Shown here: positions 53,207-64,000 of the stretch, one piece after another
Numbering within the stretch: position 1 is the stretch's first letter
How the letters are laid out: each line of letters starts with the position of its first letter
NCBI GenBank assembly: GCA_022925895.1
Contig: JAKSYS010000230.1
Coordinates: forward strand, 18,438-82,437
DNA from: Fragilaria crotonensis
Taxonomy: Eukaryota > Bacillariophyta > Fragilariophyceae > Fragilariales > Fragilariaceae
Direction: 5' to 3'
Length of the DNA stretch: 64,000 bases
Translations under genes and position numbers: made by a program
The notes under the pieces: generated by a model
What the model was told of the DNA's origin: nothing
Seen by the model: the letters and a program-made list of their open reading frames with translations, nothing else
Databases searched by the model: none

Positions 53207-55022
53207 TTAGATGTCAAGTTGAGAGTCACAAGGGATCCAATAGAGTTGATGAGTACCATCTTGTTGGCCTTGGCGGACAAAGTGAAAGCGTCTTTCAATG
53301 TGGCGAGTTTTGCGAGTTAGTTTGCCATTCTTGGCAATTTGAACAGTTGCTTCATTGTCAATCATAAGGACAGATGGGATTGTAGGTAAACGTTGGGATG
53401 ATTCGCGCCATTGTTTAGTGCCAAGGTATGTCATGTCATATAAAAGCATTCTGATGTGGGCAGTAGCCATAGTTGCAGAACAGGCAGCCATGTATTCAGC
53501 TTCAGAGGTTGACATTGCAATTGGGGTAGGCATTGTTGAGTTGGCTTCAATGAGAGCACCATTGTGAAAATCATGTATCCAACAGTTGATCTGCCAGTGT
53601 CAGGGCAATCTTGCCAGCTGGCATCAGAGAAGACAGTCAGGTCAGAGTATGGAATGCTGTGTTGGGCACAGATACTATAGATTGGGTTAGAAGTGCCATC
53701 AGGATAGAATTTCAAAGCATAGCTGGGTCGGCGTCTGAGATAGCCAAATAACCAGATAAGGGCGCGGAAGTCAAGTTCACCGGGGCAGATGCAGGCTTTT
53801 GCAAGTTTGCAGACTGCAAAAAGGATATCGGCACGTGTGTTATATGCTAGATAAAGTAGGGTGCATACGGCTGAGCGAAACGGGAGGCGGGAATGTCTTT
53901 TCTCAATTATAGACTTGTCATGATCGGTGACAGGACGGTTATCTTTGGTGAAGACGTAATCGGGTGGGAAGGGAGTTTCGCGTTCAGGGAATTCGGAATG
54001 CGGGTCATAACGTTGGAGAGCGTTCAAGACATATCGGTGTTGGTCTAGAGTGTAGGTGGAATCTTTGTGGCGGTGGATGCGCATTTGCAGGAACCATTGT
54101 GCAGGACCAAGGAATTTCACGTCAAAGCGGTTGCGGACGGAATCTTCGAAAGATTTCTCGATGGAATCGTTGCTTCCAACATAAAGCATGTCATCGACGA
54201 AGAATAGGAGGCGAAGCCATTGGTTATGTTTATCATAGTAAACAAAATAGGATGGTTCTGCTTGGGATTGAATGAATCCTTGAGAGTATAGCCATTCAGA
54301 GAATTCAATGTTCCAATATTTGCCTGAGTAGACAAGGCCATAGATTCCTTTGTCAAGAAGAAGTGGGACTCCAAAGTATTTGGCATATTCTGGGAAGTGG
54401 TAGGTAGGTAAAGTGGCAGGATCACAAAGTGACGTCCAATAACTTTGGCTTGAAGATAGGCTCCAATGAAGTCAGCACCTTTAAGGATGCGGCGGAAAGC
54501 ACAGGTTTTGGATATGAGGAGCTTGACCCTCTTGAAGATGCACAGGGTGACCATGTGTCTTCAAAAGGTTGAGGGATCTCAATTGGGATAGTGTTAGACT
54601 TCTTAACTTTATTGGTGTTCTCTCTCTTTGCTTAAGTAGTTGCTGCTGGTACTTTGCTTTTGTTTCTTAATTCTTCTCTTTTCCATGTCGCCGCGGGCAA
54701 CAAGGCGGGCTTTGAGTTTGTCAAGTTTGCCAGATGCTGTTTGCTTTGCTTTGAGCACAAGTTTAACTGGGATAATCAATTCATCTGCATGGGGTTTCTG
54801 GCCAAGAATGAAGGTACCATGATCAATGAGGTTCTTGATTTCCATTTTGATTGCATGAAGCCAGGCAGAGCGGATGTCATCATCAAGTTTGAGGACAGCT
54901 TGAAAGGATTTCTGGCAAGTATTTATCAACAGGATCATCATTTTCTGTAGATGTTTCAGCAGAGGCATCAAGGGCAAGCATAGCAGTGTGGATAGGGTCA
55001 ATGGAAGGTGGTGATTCAGCAC
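53207..55022 (-). pseudogene. copia reverse transcriptase-RNase H (minus-strand element)
   Basis: RT start: IRSAWLHAIKMEIKNLIDHGTF and KLVLKAKQTASGKLDKLKARLVARGD; after shifts, DFIGAYLQAKV. The catalytic box reads FVDDMLYVGSND (54180 area). Then FDVKFLGPAQWFLQMRI, YTLDQHRYV, FRSAVCTLLYLAYNTRADILFAV, DASWQDCPDTGRSTVGYMIF, and after a shift MSTSEAEYMAACSATM and DNEATVQIAKN, the RNase H part. At least three frame changes. Confidence 0.85.
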
Positions 55023-56409
55023 ATTCTTGGAAGTAGAGTGTCATCTCTTTCTGAAGGGGTGTGTGTCTCTTCTGGTGATGAGTGAGATTTAGCAGTTGAG
55101 GTGCAGGTGGTGTTGGACCAGGTTGTAGATCATCATCATCAGTGTCATCATCATTATCAATAGTCTCAGTAGGAGGATGATTATCAACATTATTGCTGTT
55201 TATGTTTAGTGTTTTTGAAGGGTCATCAGTTGCTAGTTCTTCAATGAAGGAGGAAGGGTTGATTCCAAGGTTGGCAACAGATCCAGTTTGGTGAATGATG
55301 GTGGGTTCAGAATTCTCAACATTTTCTAGTCCATTAGGGTCCATGTGGGAGCGGATAGGGATGGCTCCAGCAAAGGGTTTGGAGTCAAAGGCAAGGGCAG
55401 AGCTGAAGTCTTCATCAAAATAAGCGTCACGGGTTGTGATAATTCGTTGAGGATGGTCTGGGGAGTAGACTAGCCAGCCAGCAGAGTTGTCAGGGAATCC
55501 AATAAAAGTTCCACGGGATGCACGTTGGAGCTGTTGTTTATAAGTGATTAACTTGTTCCGAAAGGTCGGTTCGTAACGTTTGAAATAGACTGGGCATCCA
55601 AATACGCGGAAGTTGGTGAGGCTGGGTTTTCGGCCATAACTATAGTGGAAGGGAGTTGTAGGATTTCCATCTTGATCAGTGACATTCTTTGCAGGGCAAG
55701 CATTGACAATTTGGACTGCATAGGCATGAGCATGGTGAAAGAAGGCACCTCCAAGTCTGGCAGTATTGAGCAGAGTGTTTGCAATGTTGTGGACTTCTCT
55801 CCATTTGGCTTCACAAATTCCATTCATTTCTTGATGTTCAGGGCTGCAGCTTCAACTTTGATTCCAAGATTGGTGCAAGTTGAGATGAATTTGGCAGAAG
55901 TAAATGCTGTTCCAGCATCAGTGCGGATAAAGCGGACAGATTGGGTGCGCCAAGAAGTTCTGATTGTGTGAGCCAAGATTGCAGGGCAGTGAGAATGGAT
56001 AAGTGCTTTCAGTGGGTAGTCCAATCCAACCAGTTAGTTTGCCAGGGGTTGTCACAATGAAAAGGTAGGCAGAATAGTTAGTGTTAGTTGTCAGGCCAAA
56101 ACGGAATGGGTTTCTCAGAAGGTCAAGGTGAAGTTGATGGAATGGTTCTGAACCTTGGCGGAGGACTTTGCTTCTGGCGCGTTTTTTGATTGAAATTGAT
56201 TGGCCAAGTTTGAGTGTCAGTGGCTGGTGACAAAATGTGATCATTCCAAACATGGTGAAGGGATCCAGTCATAAGATTGCGGAAATTACGATGTGCAAGG
56301 CGACGGGATGTGATCTCAAGTGGCAAGGTTGCAGTGGGTTGGTCTGGGTTTGGATTGTTGAAGTGTCCAAGTGTTGCTCAAAAGTGATGGTAGGAGGGTT
56401 TGAGTGTCA
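54883..56409 (-). pseudogene. copia integrase and linker (minus-strand element)
   Basis: Integrase pieces: LHLDLLRNPFRFGL and YLFIVTTPGKLTGWIGLP (first Asp area), VRFIRTDAGTAFTSAKF (second Asp), NGICEAKWREVHNIANTLLNTARL (Glu area), HYSYGRKPSLTNFRVFGCPVYF (C-terminal copia motif), GTFIGFPDNSAGWLVYSPDH. An acidic Asp-rich linker (DNDDDTDDDD) leads to reverse transcriptase. Frames change near 56250, 56020 and 55827. Confidence 0.85.
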
Positions 56410-57622
56410 TCAGAAGTTGTGTTGGGTTGGGAAGTCATGGAAAGCTTGTTCAGAGGGTAGCTCTTGAAGAATGGTTGGCCATGTGTATGTTGAGTTGTTG
56501 GGAAAACGGATTGTGGTTGCTCTGTTCTGGATGATGACTGTGAAGTTTTGGGTGGCAGAGATGGCAGTCAGGGAAAGCAGACGGTGGCTAAGACCTTCAA
56601 TGTAGTAAACATCAGCAAGACCAAGGATAGCTTTCTGTCCTTCTGTGGTTGTAAAGAAACAGTCAGTTGTGCCTTTGAAAGTGGATATCTTGGTGGTTCC
56701 ATCAGCAAGGGAAACAGGTACATGGCAGGGTTCAACATCATGGAGATCACTGAAGACAGGAGTGTAGTGGCTTGTAGCACCACTGTCAGGGAGCCAATTA
56801 TCAAGATCTGGCGGTCCAAAGCGCTGATATGCAGACATGGGGTCATCTGGGAAGTATTCAATTGCATCAGTGCTGGGAGGTGAGTGTGACATGGAGGGCA
56901 CAAAATCATTGTCAGTCAGTGATGGGTTGATTTCCATTTGAGGCAAGTTGGTGTCAGGCCAGATTGTTGGTGGGCCATTGTTGAAGGCAGGGTTGTTGTT
57001 TAATGAGACAAGGAAGGCTTGATGGTAATGAGTTGTTTCAGCATGAGGTGAAGATGAATCAGTGACAAAATAAGCTCTTTGATTTCTGGGAGCAGTGTTC
57101 TCATTATTGGTTGGTGACCTTGGGTTTCCTCCATTTCTGTTATTGTTGTTCTGAGGTCTGTTAGTTGCAGTTGGGCATTGTCTTGCATAGTGACCAGTTC
57201 TTCCACAATTGTTACAAACTATGTTGGTGGCATTATTGGGTGAAGGATTTGGCCGAAATGGGGTGGAATTGCTCTGCGGTCGACGTTGGTTGTTGGAGTT
57301 TGATGAAGTTGGTCGCAAGGGCGGTCGGTTGCCATGATTCGGTCTTGGTGGCGGGGCGTTGCGACGATTGTTTTGGTGATTGTTCGGACGGTTTGAATGC
57401 TGATTTTGGTTGCTTTGGGGTCTGATTGGTGGCCGATTGCTGCTGCTGTTTTGTTGGGTATAAGGTCGCAGAATTGAGCTGAGAGCTTGATGTTGTCGCG
57501 GGGTGAACTGTTTTTGGAAAGTCGGACGATGGGCAGGGCGATGGATTGTTGACGGCAGCATTGGCATGTTGGTTATAATTGCGTTGATTTTGTGATGGCA
57601 AAGTTAGGCCACGATTCGTCAA
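56410..57622 (-). pseudogene. copia gag zinc knuckle and protease (minus-strand element)
   Basis: Asn/Gln/Pro-rich stretch, then the zinc knuckle CNNCGRTGHYARQC (CX2CX4HX4C), then the protease motif DNWLPDSGATSHYTPVFSDL and CHVPVSLADGTTKISTFKGT, followed by YIEGLSHRLLSLTAIS. The two main frames (57622-57233 and 57567-56410) overlap and differ by a shift. Confidence 0.85.
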
Positions 57623-57643
57623 TATTCAAAAGATGGCTTTCAA

Positions 57644-58990
57644 GTCGGAGAAAGCGGGCAATTCTTCATCGTTAAGTTCGGCTCTGCGGAGGTCGGCATC
57701 AAAACGTTGGTAAGAGGCATAAAATGGTGATTACTTCCACCGCGAATGGCTCTTTAATAAGATCTGCGCCTGTGTTGGGAATGCTGGCGGTAGCAATCGC
57801 GCGTCAAAACTCGGACGATTCAAATAGGAGGTTGCAACTTCATTGTGGCCTTGTTTAATAGAATAAAGGCTTCTTGTGCTCAACATGATCTGGAGTAAGC
57901 GGAGCACAATGTCGGCGGAGAGTAAAGATTGCAGTTCTGGCATCTGGTGGCCATCAATGATGTGTTTTTGGCAGGATCACAGACATGTGTAAAATGAGAT
58001 TGTAAATTGCAGTGCCAATGAAGGGATGGGAGTAGGAAATCTGTTTGGGCCAAAGATCAAAGACTTGGCGTGTCCAGGAGAGATGTTACAAACGATGCGG
58101 AGGTTATCCATGAAGGCATTGAATTGTCGGCGTCGGGCGACAAGATCGGTTGGGTATGATAGTTTCCGGAGATTGGCATTTTTGGCATATTTCAAAAGGG
58201 TTTTAGTTAAATCTTCAATGGGTGGATAAGTGAAGTCAGTTCTGGTTGAAGAAGTTAGTGCATCTGGGGATTGCAAAGGGATCTGAGGAGGGTCATCCTG
58301 TTGGTCTTCATTATCTTCATCATCAGTAAAGAATGTTTCATGAATTGGGGGATAGGCAAAAGTTGGATGTTTTGCAGGTTTGTCTTTTGCTGCAGGTTTG
58401 GAGGGAGTGTCTGTCTTTGGTGAAGAGGATGTTTCAATTTGGGTGTCTGGTTGCACAGATTTTGGAGACAGAATTTGTGTTACAGTGCGTGAGAGACGTT
58501 TCAAAGGATTTTCGGCAGGTGTGTTAATTTCTTGAGCTTGGACGTCAGAAGATGGTTGATTTGCATCAATGTTATGCGTTTCGTGTCGGGAAATGTCAGT
58601 TTCAGAAGAATTGTCAGAAGTATCTGGATCTGCAGTTTCTGGTTCAATTTCAGGGGGATTTTCTTCTTGAAGAGACGATCTACGGGTGCGGACAACCATA
58701 AGGGCTGTGTGTTCGCAAAAAGATGATTCTTGTTTGTCCAATTGAAATCTTACTACATTACAATTACTGCTGTCCATTCTTGTAGCATTTACACCAATGT
58801 GTCTGTACAGGCAAGAAGGATCAGGTAAGTTGCAAGTAGTAACCTGGTTGTTAAAGAGACGAGTGTTCACACCAGACTCACCAGGGGGGTTGCTCAAGAT
58901 ATTGGGTTCAGAGGCTTTGATGAAAGGATATTCAGGATGATTGTGTTGTTGCCAATAATATGAAAAAGGATTGTGAGTGATCTGAGACAA
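57644..58990 (-). pseudogene. copia gag N-terminal and central part (minus-strand element)
   Basis: A 337-codon frame (58990-57977) with an acidic, Pro/Thr-rich first part and NLRKLSYPTDLVARRRQFNA plus MDNLRIVCNISPGHAKSLIFG, a retroviral-type gag helix. After a shift the gag continues in 57943-57731 (LSTRSLYSIKQGHNEVATSYL). The true start may be an inner Met (MVVRTRRSSL), with the preceding codons being leader. Confidence 0.75.
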
Positions 58991-59704
58991 TGGGTTGCTG
59001 AGGTAAAAGAAAAGATACAGTATTGGCGTCTACCGTCGTGGATCATACTCTACCTCTCCTTCCGTCCGTTCGTCAACCAAAGTTTCTGTGAGTCACGGTT
59101 CGGTTCTCTTTCGCACGATTGAGTCACGCTTCGCGTTCGCGTTTTCGTAAGTGTTTGCGTCATTGTTCTTCGGTCATTGTCGGATGTTCCGCGGACACAT
59201 AAATGGGAAGCACAATCGCCAGCCGACATCACAAGAGAACACAAACTGGTGCATCATCAAATCTACATTTTACATGCTTTATATTTCATTATATTCATCT
59301 GGGATTCAGTATCTTTCAACCAACCATTCTACCATGGGATTCTGAAGAACTAACAAAGAACAATCAAGGAACAACCAGAGAACAGAGAGAACAAGGAAAG
59401 TGCAGCTTCAGAGCTCTCATTCAGTCATTCCAATTTCATTTTCTGCATGTTTTATACATCTCACAATTAGTAAAACAAATTTCTACCAAAGAGTACAAAC
59501 GCTCCTGCGATAACTAATTCGTCGTTAGCCCTTGTTTGCAGTCTCAAACACTGCGAATAAAACTTTACGCTTCCTCTGCGCTAAGTACAAGCCAAGTGCT
59601 TTATTCTTTGACCTTTCAAGCTCACCTGCAAGCCCAGTGCTGCTTTCCTTGATCAATCAGGATCATTTCAAGTCAAGTACTTCATTTGAGCTTCAAGGTC
59701 AACC
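58991..59704. other. Gap between two head-to-head copia elements, including the 5' LTR area of the plus-strand one
   Basis: About 0.7 kb separates the two gag starts. 59040-59190 is a CG-rich cgttcgcgttttcg-like stretch. 59186-59650 is plausible LTR/leader of the plus-strand element (tgttccgcggacac start, aataaa near 59558), but its other LTR is outside the window. No match to the 3' LTR candidate of the minus-strand element was found. Confidence 0.4.
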
Positions 59705-61085
59705 ATGGCTGCTCCAGCCCCTCATTTTGCATTGGCTCCAGCCTTTGCTAATCCTGATGTCCTCAACTACTCTGAGCAGGCTGCTGCCAAGCTCTTCAAG
59801 TCTGGTACTGAGGCTTTGTCCATCAAGTTTGACTGCAAGTCAGACAATCTTCAGCTCTTCCTTGATCAAACCAGGGATAGATCCATAGTCTTTGATTGGC
59901 TCAACATTCTTAGCATTCCCATTCAAGGCAATGTGGCTAATTCCAAGGATCTCATTGAGTCTTATGGAGAGATCTCCTATGAGGAGGTCAGAGCCCATGC
60001 CCTCACCTACATGCATGAGGATGCCAGGAAGCTCAAGATTCCTTCATGATGTACCATTGTCTCATGAACTCTTTGACTGATGCTGCTCAAAAGCAGGTCA
60101 GGACCAGAGGCAATGTTCATCCCTTCATCTTTGGAGGTAAAGGATCAGGTCCAGTCCTCCTCAAGGTCATTATCATGGTCTCACATGTGGATACCAGAGC
60201 CACCATCACTAGTGTCCGGACCAAGCTCTCCAGTCTTGATCATGCCATGCGCGATATCGATTCTGACATTGAACTCTTTAATGACTATGTCCTTGGATTG
60301 GTCAGCAAGCTCTCTGCCAGGGGTGAACAAACCCAAGATCTCCTGGTGAATCTGTTCAAAGGTTACAAGGCCTGCAAGGATGCTGAGTTTGTGGACTACA
60401 TCAAGAAGAAGGAAGACTTCTATGAAGAAGGTAAGTTGAGTATCAACAGCTCATGGACTGGGCTCTCAACAAGTTCAAAACCAGGAAAGAGTCAGAGCAG
60501 TGGTGCCTCAAGACTACAGAGGAGGAAACTATCATTGCCTTGCAATCCCAAGTCAAAACCCTCATGTCCAATCAGAAGAAACCTAATCCAGCAAGTGGCA
60601 AGTCCAGTGGAGGAGGAAAGAAGGACAACAAGCAGGGAAACAAGAAAGACAAGGGTAAAGGCAAGTTCAGAGTTGAGGATCTTCCAGCATGGGTACATGT
60701 TCATCCCAAGGAAGGAGAGAAGCAGTCCAAGACTGTTGAAGGCAAGGACTACCATTGGTGCCCCAATCACAACAGGTGGACCAGACACAAGCCTTCTGAC
60801 TGTAAGGGTATTGGTTTCAAAGGTGGTCCCAAGAAGGATCAAGGCAACAAGGGTCAAGACTCCAAGCAGCCTAGCATGAAACTGGCCAAAGCGCCGCAGC
60901 CATCTCCGATGATGATGAATGATGGGGACGCCCAATGGACTGCGTGTTCATTGGGCTTTGATTTTCAAGTGGTGGCAGAGATGGTGCAGACGTGTGCTAC
61001 CTCTTCAGCCATGGCTTGGAGGCCATTGTCCAATCTGTTCAGGTGTGGGCCAATCCAAATTCAAGCAAGGCCTCAGGAAAGGTGA
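59705..61085 (+). pseudogene. copia gag (plus-strand element)
   Basis: Starts MAAPAPHFALAPAFANPDVL after ccATGG. Continues FLDQTRDRSIVFDWLNILSIPIQG, then shifts near 60028 to FMMYHCLMNSLTDAAQKQV, and near 60436 to LMDWALNKFKTRKESEQW, where a Lys/Gly-rich tract precedes a zinc-binding block YHWCPNHNRWTRHKPSDC. This WC..H....H....C arrangement replaces the usual CCHC knuckle. Confidence 0.8.
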
Positions 61086-61176
61086 GAAATTGGAAGGTAC
61101 ACCCAGTCACAGTGTCTGAATATGTCAAGTCATGGATGCATGATGGGAGTTTCAGCATGCAACCAAGACCAAGACC

Positions 61177-61737
61177 TTGGATGAAGGGCAAAGGGCCAAG
61201 ATACAAAAGGAATTCCACCAACTCAACTGCCTGACAGCAGTCATTGCAATGAAGGCAAGGCAAGCCCACCAAGATGAAGCAGCAAGCTTTGATACTGATT
61301 CCAAGGCTATTAGGATTGACAACTGTGCATCCTATTGCATTTCCAATGACAAGAAAGACTTCATCACTCCTCTCAAGAGGGTCAACAAAAAGTTGAAGGG
61401 GTTGGGTGGAACACTTACTGAGATCTACTCAGGGACTATCAAGTGGTCAATTGAAGATGATACAGGAGTTCCTCATGACATTGTCATTCCACATGGGCTC
61501 TATGTCAAGGATTCACCTTCAAAGCTGTTGTCTCCACAGCATTGGGCCCAGACTGCCCAAGACTTCAAGCCTTTGCCAAGAGGCACATGGTGTGCAACAT
61601 ACCATGACAGCATTCAACTACACTGGGCCCAAAGACAGCACACCAAAACAGTGAGGTTGAACCAGGAGTGGCAACATTGCAACCATGTATACTGCTCCAA
61701 GCTACAAGGCTTTCAACACCTTCTGCAACATGTGTGA
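61177..61737 (+). pseudogene. copia protease (plus-strand element)
   Basis: IRIDNCASYCISNDKKDFIT holds the aspartic-protease position (D-N-C-A-S in place of D-T/S-G-A-S/T), followed by KLKGLGGTLTEIYSGTIKWS, HDIVIPHGLYVKDSPSKLLS, and PQHWAQTAQDFKP, the usual order. The frame is lost after about 61640. Confidence 0.75.
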
Positions 61738-61866
61738 GGTGGGACTGGATGAGGATGACCCAATCATTAACATGGAAACCCATCTCATCCCTGATGATGA
61801 AAATGAAGACTGTCAGGAACCTCTTCATCAACCAGAAGCACCAGATACCTCATCCCAAGGGGTGGA

Positions 61867-63446
61867 TTGAGTCATCCTCCAAATACACCAGTCTCATTTG
61901 ACCTTGATGCTACTGACCGCACCGACTTGCCAGTCGTCATTGACGACGAAGAGGACACTGCCGTTCATGAGAACCCTGCTGCAGAGTTCCTTCGCTGGCA
62001 TCACAAGTTGAATCACATGTCGGCTGCCAAAATGCAAAGCATGGCCAAGCGCGTTTGCTCTCGAAGAAGTTGGCCAAGTGCCAAGTTCCAACCTGCACCA
62101 GCTGCTTATATGGAAAGGCCACCAGAAGACCATGGAGAACCAAGCCAAAGGGTGGTCAACAAGGTGGAAAACTTCGAACAGCCTCAGAGCCGGGACAGTG
62201 CATCAGCATCGATCAGTTGGAGTCCAGTACTCCAGGGCTCATTGCCCAAATCAAGGGTTGGCTCACCAAGAAAAGGTACAAGGTGGCAACAATCTTTGTG
62301 GATCACTTCAGTGGTTTGTCCTACATCCACCTTCAGAAGTCAACCAATGCAGATGAAACTCTTGAAGCAAAGCTGGCCTTTGAGAGGTATGCTTCCAAGT
62401 TCAAGGTCCAAGTCAAGAGTTATCAAGCTGACAATGGCAGGTTTGCAGAGAACAAGTTCATGGCAGCTGTCAAGGAAGCAGGTCAGACAATCACTTTCTG
62501 TGGAGTCAATGCTCATTTTCAGAATGCTGTGGCAGAAAGAAGGATCAGGACTTTGCAAGACCAAGCAAGAACTATGTTGATTCATGCTCAGCACAGGTGG
62601 CCTAAGGCTATTGATGCACATCTCTGGCCTTATGCTCTCAGAGTGGCCAATGAAATTCACAACTCTACACCAACAATTGGAAGAGTGGATCACAAGTCTC
62701 CCTTTGAGTTGTTTGCAAGGTCTGAAGTCACTCCAAATCTGAATCATTTTCAACCTTTTGGATGTCCTGTGTTTGTCCTCGACAACAAGATGCAATCTGG
62801 CCAGAAATTGCCCAAGTGGGAGGTCAGAGCTCGCATGGAGTCTACCTTGGCATATCCATGCAGCATGCCCGCAGTGTGGCTCTTGTTCTCAACCTCAAGA
62901 CTGGCCATGTCTCTCCCCAGTTTCATGTCACATTTGATCCCAAGTTTGAGACAGTCAGGCAGTCACTGGGCAACCTGTCACCTCCATCAGAATGGCAGAA
63001 GCTTTGTGGATTCAAGGCCTCATCACCTTCCAGGCTTCAAGGCATCAAGCAATCAGCTCAAGCTCAAGGTTTGCAACGTGATGTCCCCTTCATGGAATTT
63101 GATCTGGAACCTGGAGAATCGGTCAATGAGGGAGAGGCTCAAGCATCTCAAACACCACTTCCAGTTTCTGAGGGAGAACAAGGAAGAACTTCCTGTCCAA
63201 TTCAGGAGGTCCCCAAGGCTCAACAAGATCCCAGGGGCTGCATCAACAAAAGTCTCTGATGAACCTTCCAGCAAGGCAGGATCCAAGGTCTTTGATGTGT
63301 GGCACAACTTTGAAGCCAAGTTGGAGGACAAGCTTCCTTATTATGTGGCCTTTGAAGCTATCAAAGAGTGGATGGACATTGAGGAGAGCAGCATCCCATG
63401 CTGGCTTTCGCCGCTCCGCAGATCCCGACACGATGTACTACCATGA
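61867..63446 (+). pseudogene. copia integrase (plus-strand element)
   Basis: Zinc-binding start RWHHKLNHMSAAKM then CQVPTCTSCLYGKATRRPW (HHCC), in two frames with a shift near 62055. Catalytic core: QCISIDQLESSTPG (Asp), YQADNGRFAENKF (Asp), NAVAERRIRTLQDQAR (Glu), and NHFQPFGCPVFVLD near 62745. A further shift near 62825 leads to SSHGVYLGISMQHARSVALV. The DDE set is intact. Confidence 0.85.
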
Positions 63447-64000
63447 GGCCATGAGGGAGCCAGATCGCGCCGAATTCATCAAGGCAATGGAGAAGGAGGT
63501 CAAGAGTCACACCGAAAACGAAGTTTGGGAGTTGGTCCCAAGGTCATCAGTCCTCCAGGAACCAAGATTCTTCCAGCAGTGTGGGCCATGAAGCGCAAGC
63601 GCAGAATTGCCACAAGAGAAGTTTACAAGTGGAAGGCAAGGCTCAACATTGATGGATCCAAGCAAGAGGAAGGTGTCAACTACTGGGAAACATTCTCACC
63701 AGTGGCATCATGGGCAGCCATCAGGATGGTGCTCATCACAACCTTGATTCATGGATGGCACACCAAACAAATCGATTTTGTGTTGGCCTACACCCAAGCA
63801 GAGGTGGAGTGTGAACTCTACATGGCCGTCCCAAAAGGCTTTGAGGTGGAGGGACTATGTCCTCAAGCTGAAGAAGAATCTCTTTGGTCAGAAGCAAGCT
63901 GGCAGAGTGTGGAACCAGCATCTGGTGGACAAGCTCAAGGAGGTTGGTTTCATTCCAAGTGATTGATGAATGCCTCTTCTACAAAGGGAAGTCAGTTTTT
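63435..64000 (+). pseudogene. copia reverse transcriptase, 5' part (plus-strand element)
   Basis: YHEAMREPDRAEFIKAMEKEV and ENEVWELVP open the domain. A shift near 63560 gives AVWAMKRKRRIATREVYKWKARLNIDGSKQ, NYWETFSPVASWAAIRMVL and QIDFVLAYTQAEVECELYMAVP. The catalytic YVDD box would come after the window edge. Confidence 0.85.

Larger units (their letters stand above)
53092..58990 (-). mobile_element. copia retrotransposon, minus strand, frame-shifted coding region
   Basis: Order on the minus strand is gag, CCHC knuckle, protease, integrase, reverse transcriptase, RNase H, all recognisable, so little is deleted. Each domain is broken by one or more shifts (near 57960, 57700, 56400, 55830, 54880, 54570 and 53540). 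Sequence features differ from the other copia copies in the window (classic DSGAT protease and CCHC knuckle), so it belongs to a different lineage. Confidence 0.85.
59186..64000 (+). mobile_element. copia retrotransposon, plus strand, runs off the window
   Basis: gag (59705), protease, integrase and the start of reverse transcriptase are present in copia order; RNase H and the 3' LTR lie beyond 64000. The frame shifts several times, but domain blocks remain easy to read, with no large deletion seen. The 5' boundary is approximate. Confidence 0.8.

Overview
The window is a nuclear fragment of a eukaryotic alga, most likely a diatom. Evidence: short GT-AG introns of 60-98 nt; a LeuB precursor with a signal peptide ending in the ANA|F motif used for import into secondary red-algal plastids; several Ty1/copia retrotransposons with the gag and protease signatures of diatom families; and the mix of conserved eukaryotic genes (exocyst Sec5, SPO11, Dcp2, DENND4-like) with YtoQ and ArsS families of bacterial type. 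No operon logic applies; genes are single transcription units.

Region 1 (1-10.1 kb) is gene dense: the 3' end of a putative glycosyltransferase (+), a convergent Sec5 gene (-), a two-exon SPO11 gene (+), a convergent YtoQ gene (-), and a two-exon seven-TM protein of TOM1/THH1 type (+). Region 2 (10.1-13.4 kb) holds a decayed copy of an ArsS-type radical SAM gene and unassigned DNA. Region 3 (13.4-24.4 kb) has a three-exon DENND4-like Rab-GEF (-), 3.5 kb of intergenic DNA, and Dcp2 (-) with a one-base reading-frame anomaly in a T-run.

Region 4 (24.5-44 kb) is accessory: a copia element with two nearly identical 195-bp LTRs but a broken coding core (24.5-30.4 kb), a second decayed copia (about 31-34 kb), a chain of unrelated minisatellites (34.8-40.7 kb) and a remnant copia RNase H end (about 43-43.5 kb). 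Region 5 (44.8-51.4 kb) has a 1659-residue disordered protein (+) and plastid LeuB (-, three exons), convergent. Region 6 (51.4-64 kb) is a LeuB upstream region followed by two copia elements lying head to head (one -, one + that runs off the window).

The most unusual pattern is a set of GTAC-rich islands. They sit in the 5' flanks of nearly all intact genes and are absent from the three tail-to-tail gaps. Other points are the ArsS pseudogene, the Dcp2 frameshift, a hairpin-bearing minisatellite, and three IRSxFE motifs in the large disordered protein. No complete new multi-gene system was found.
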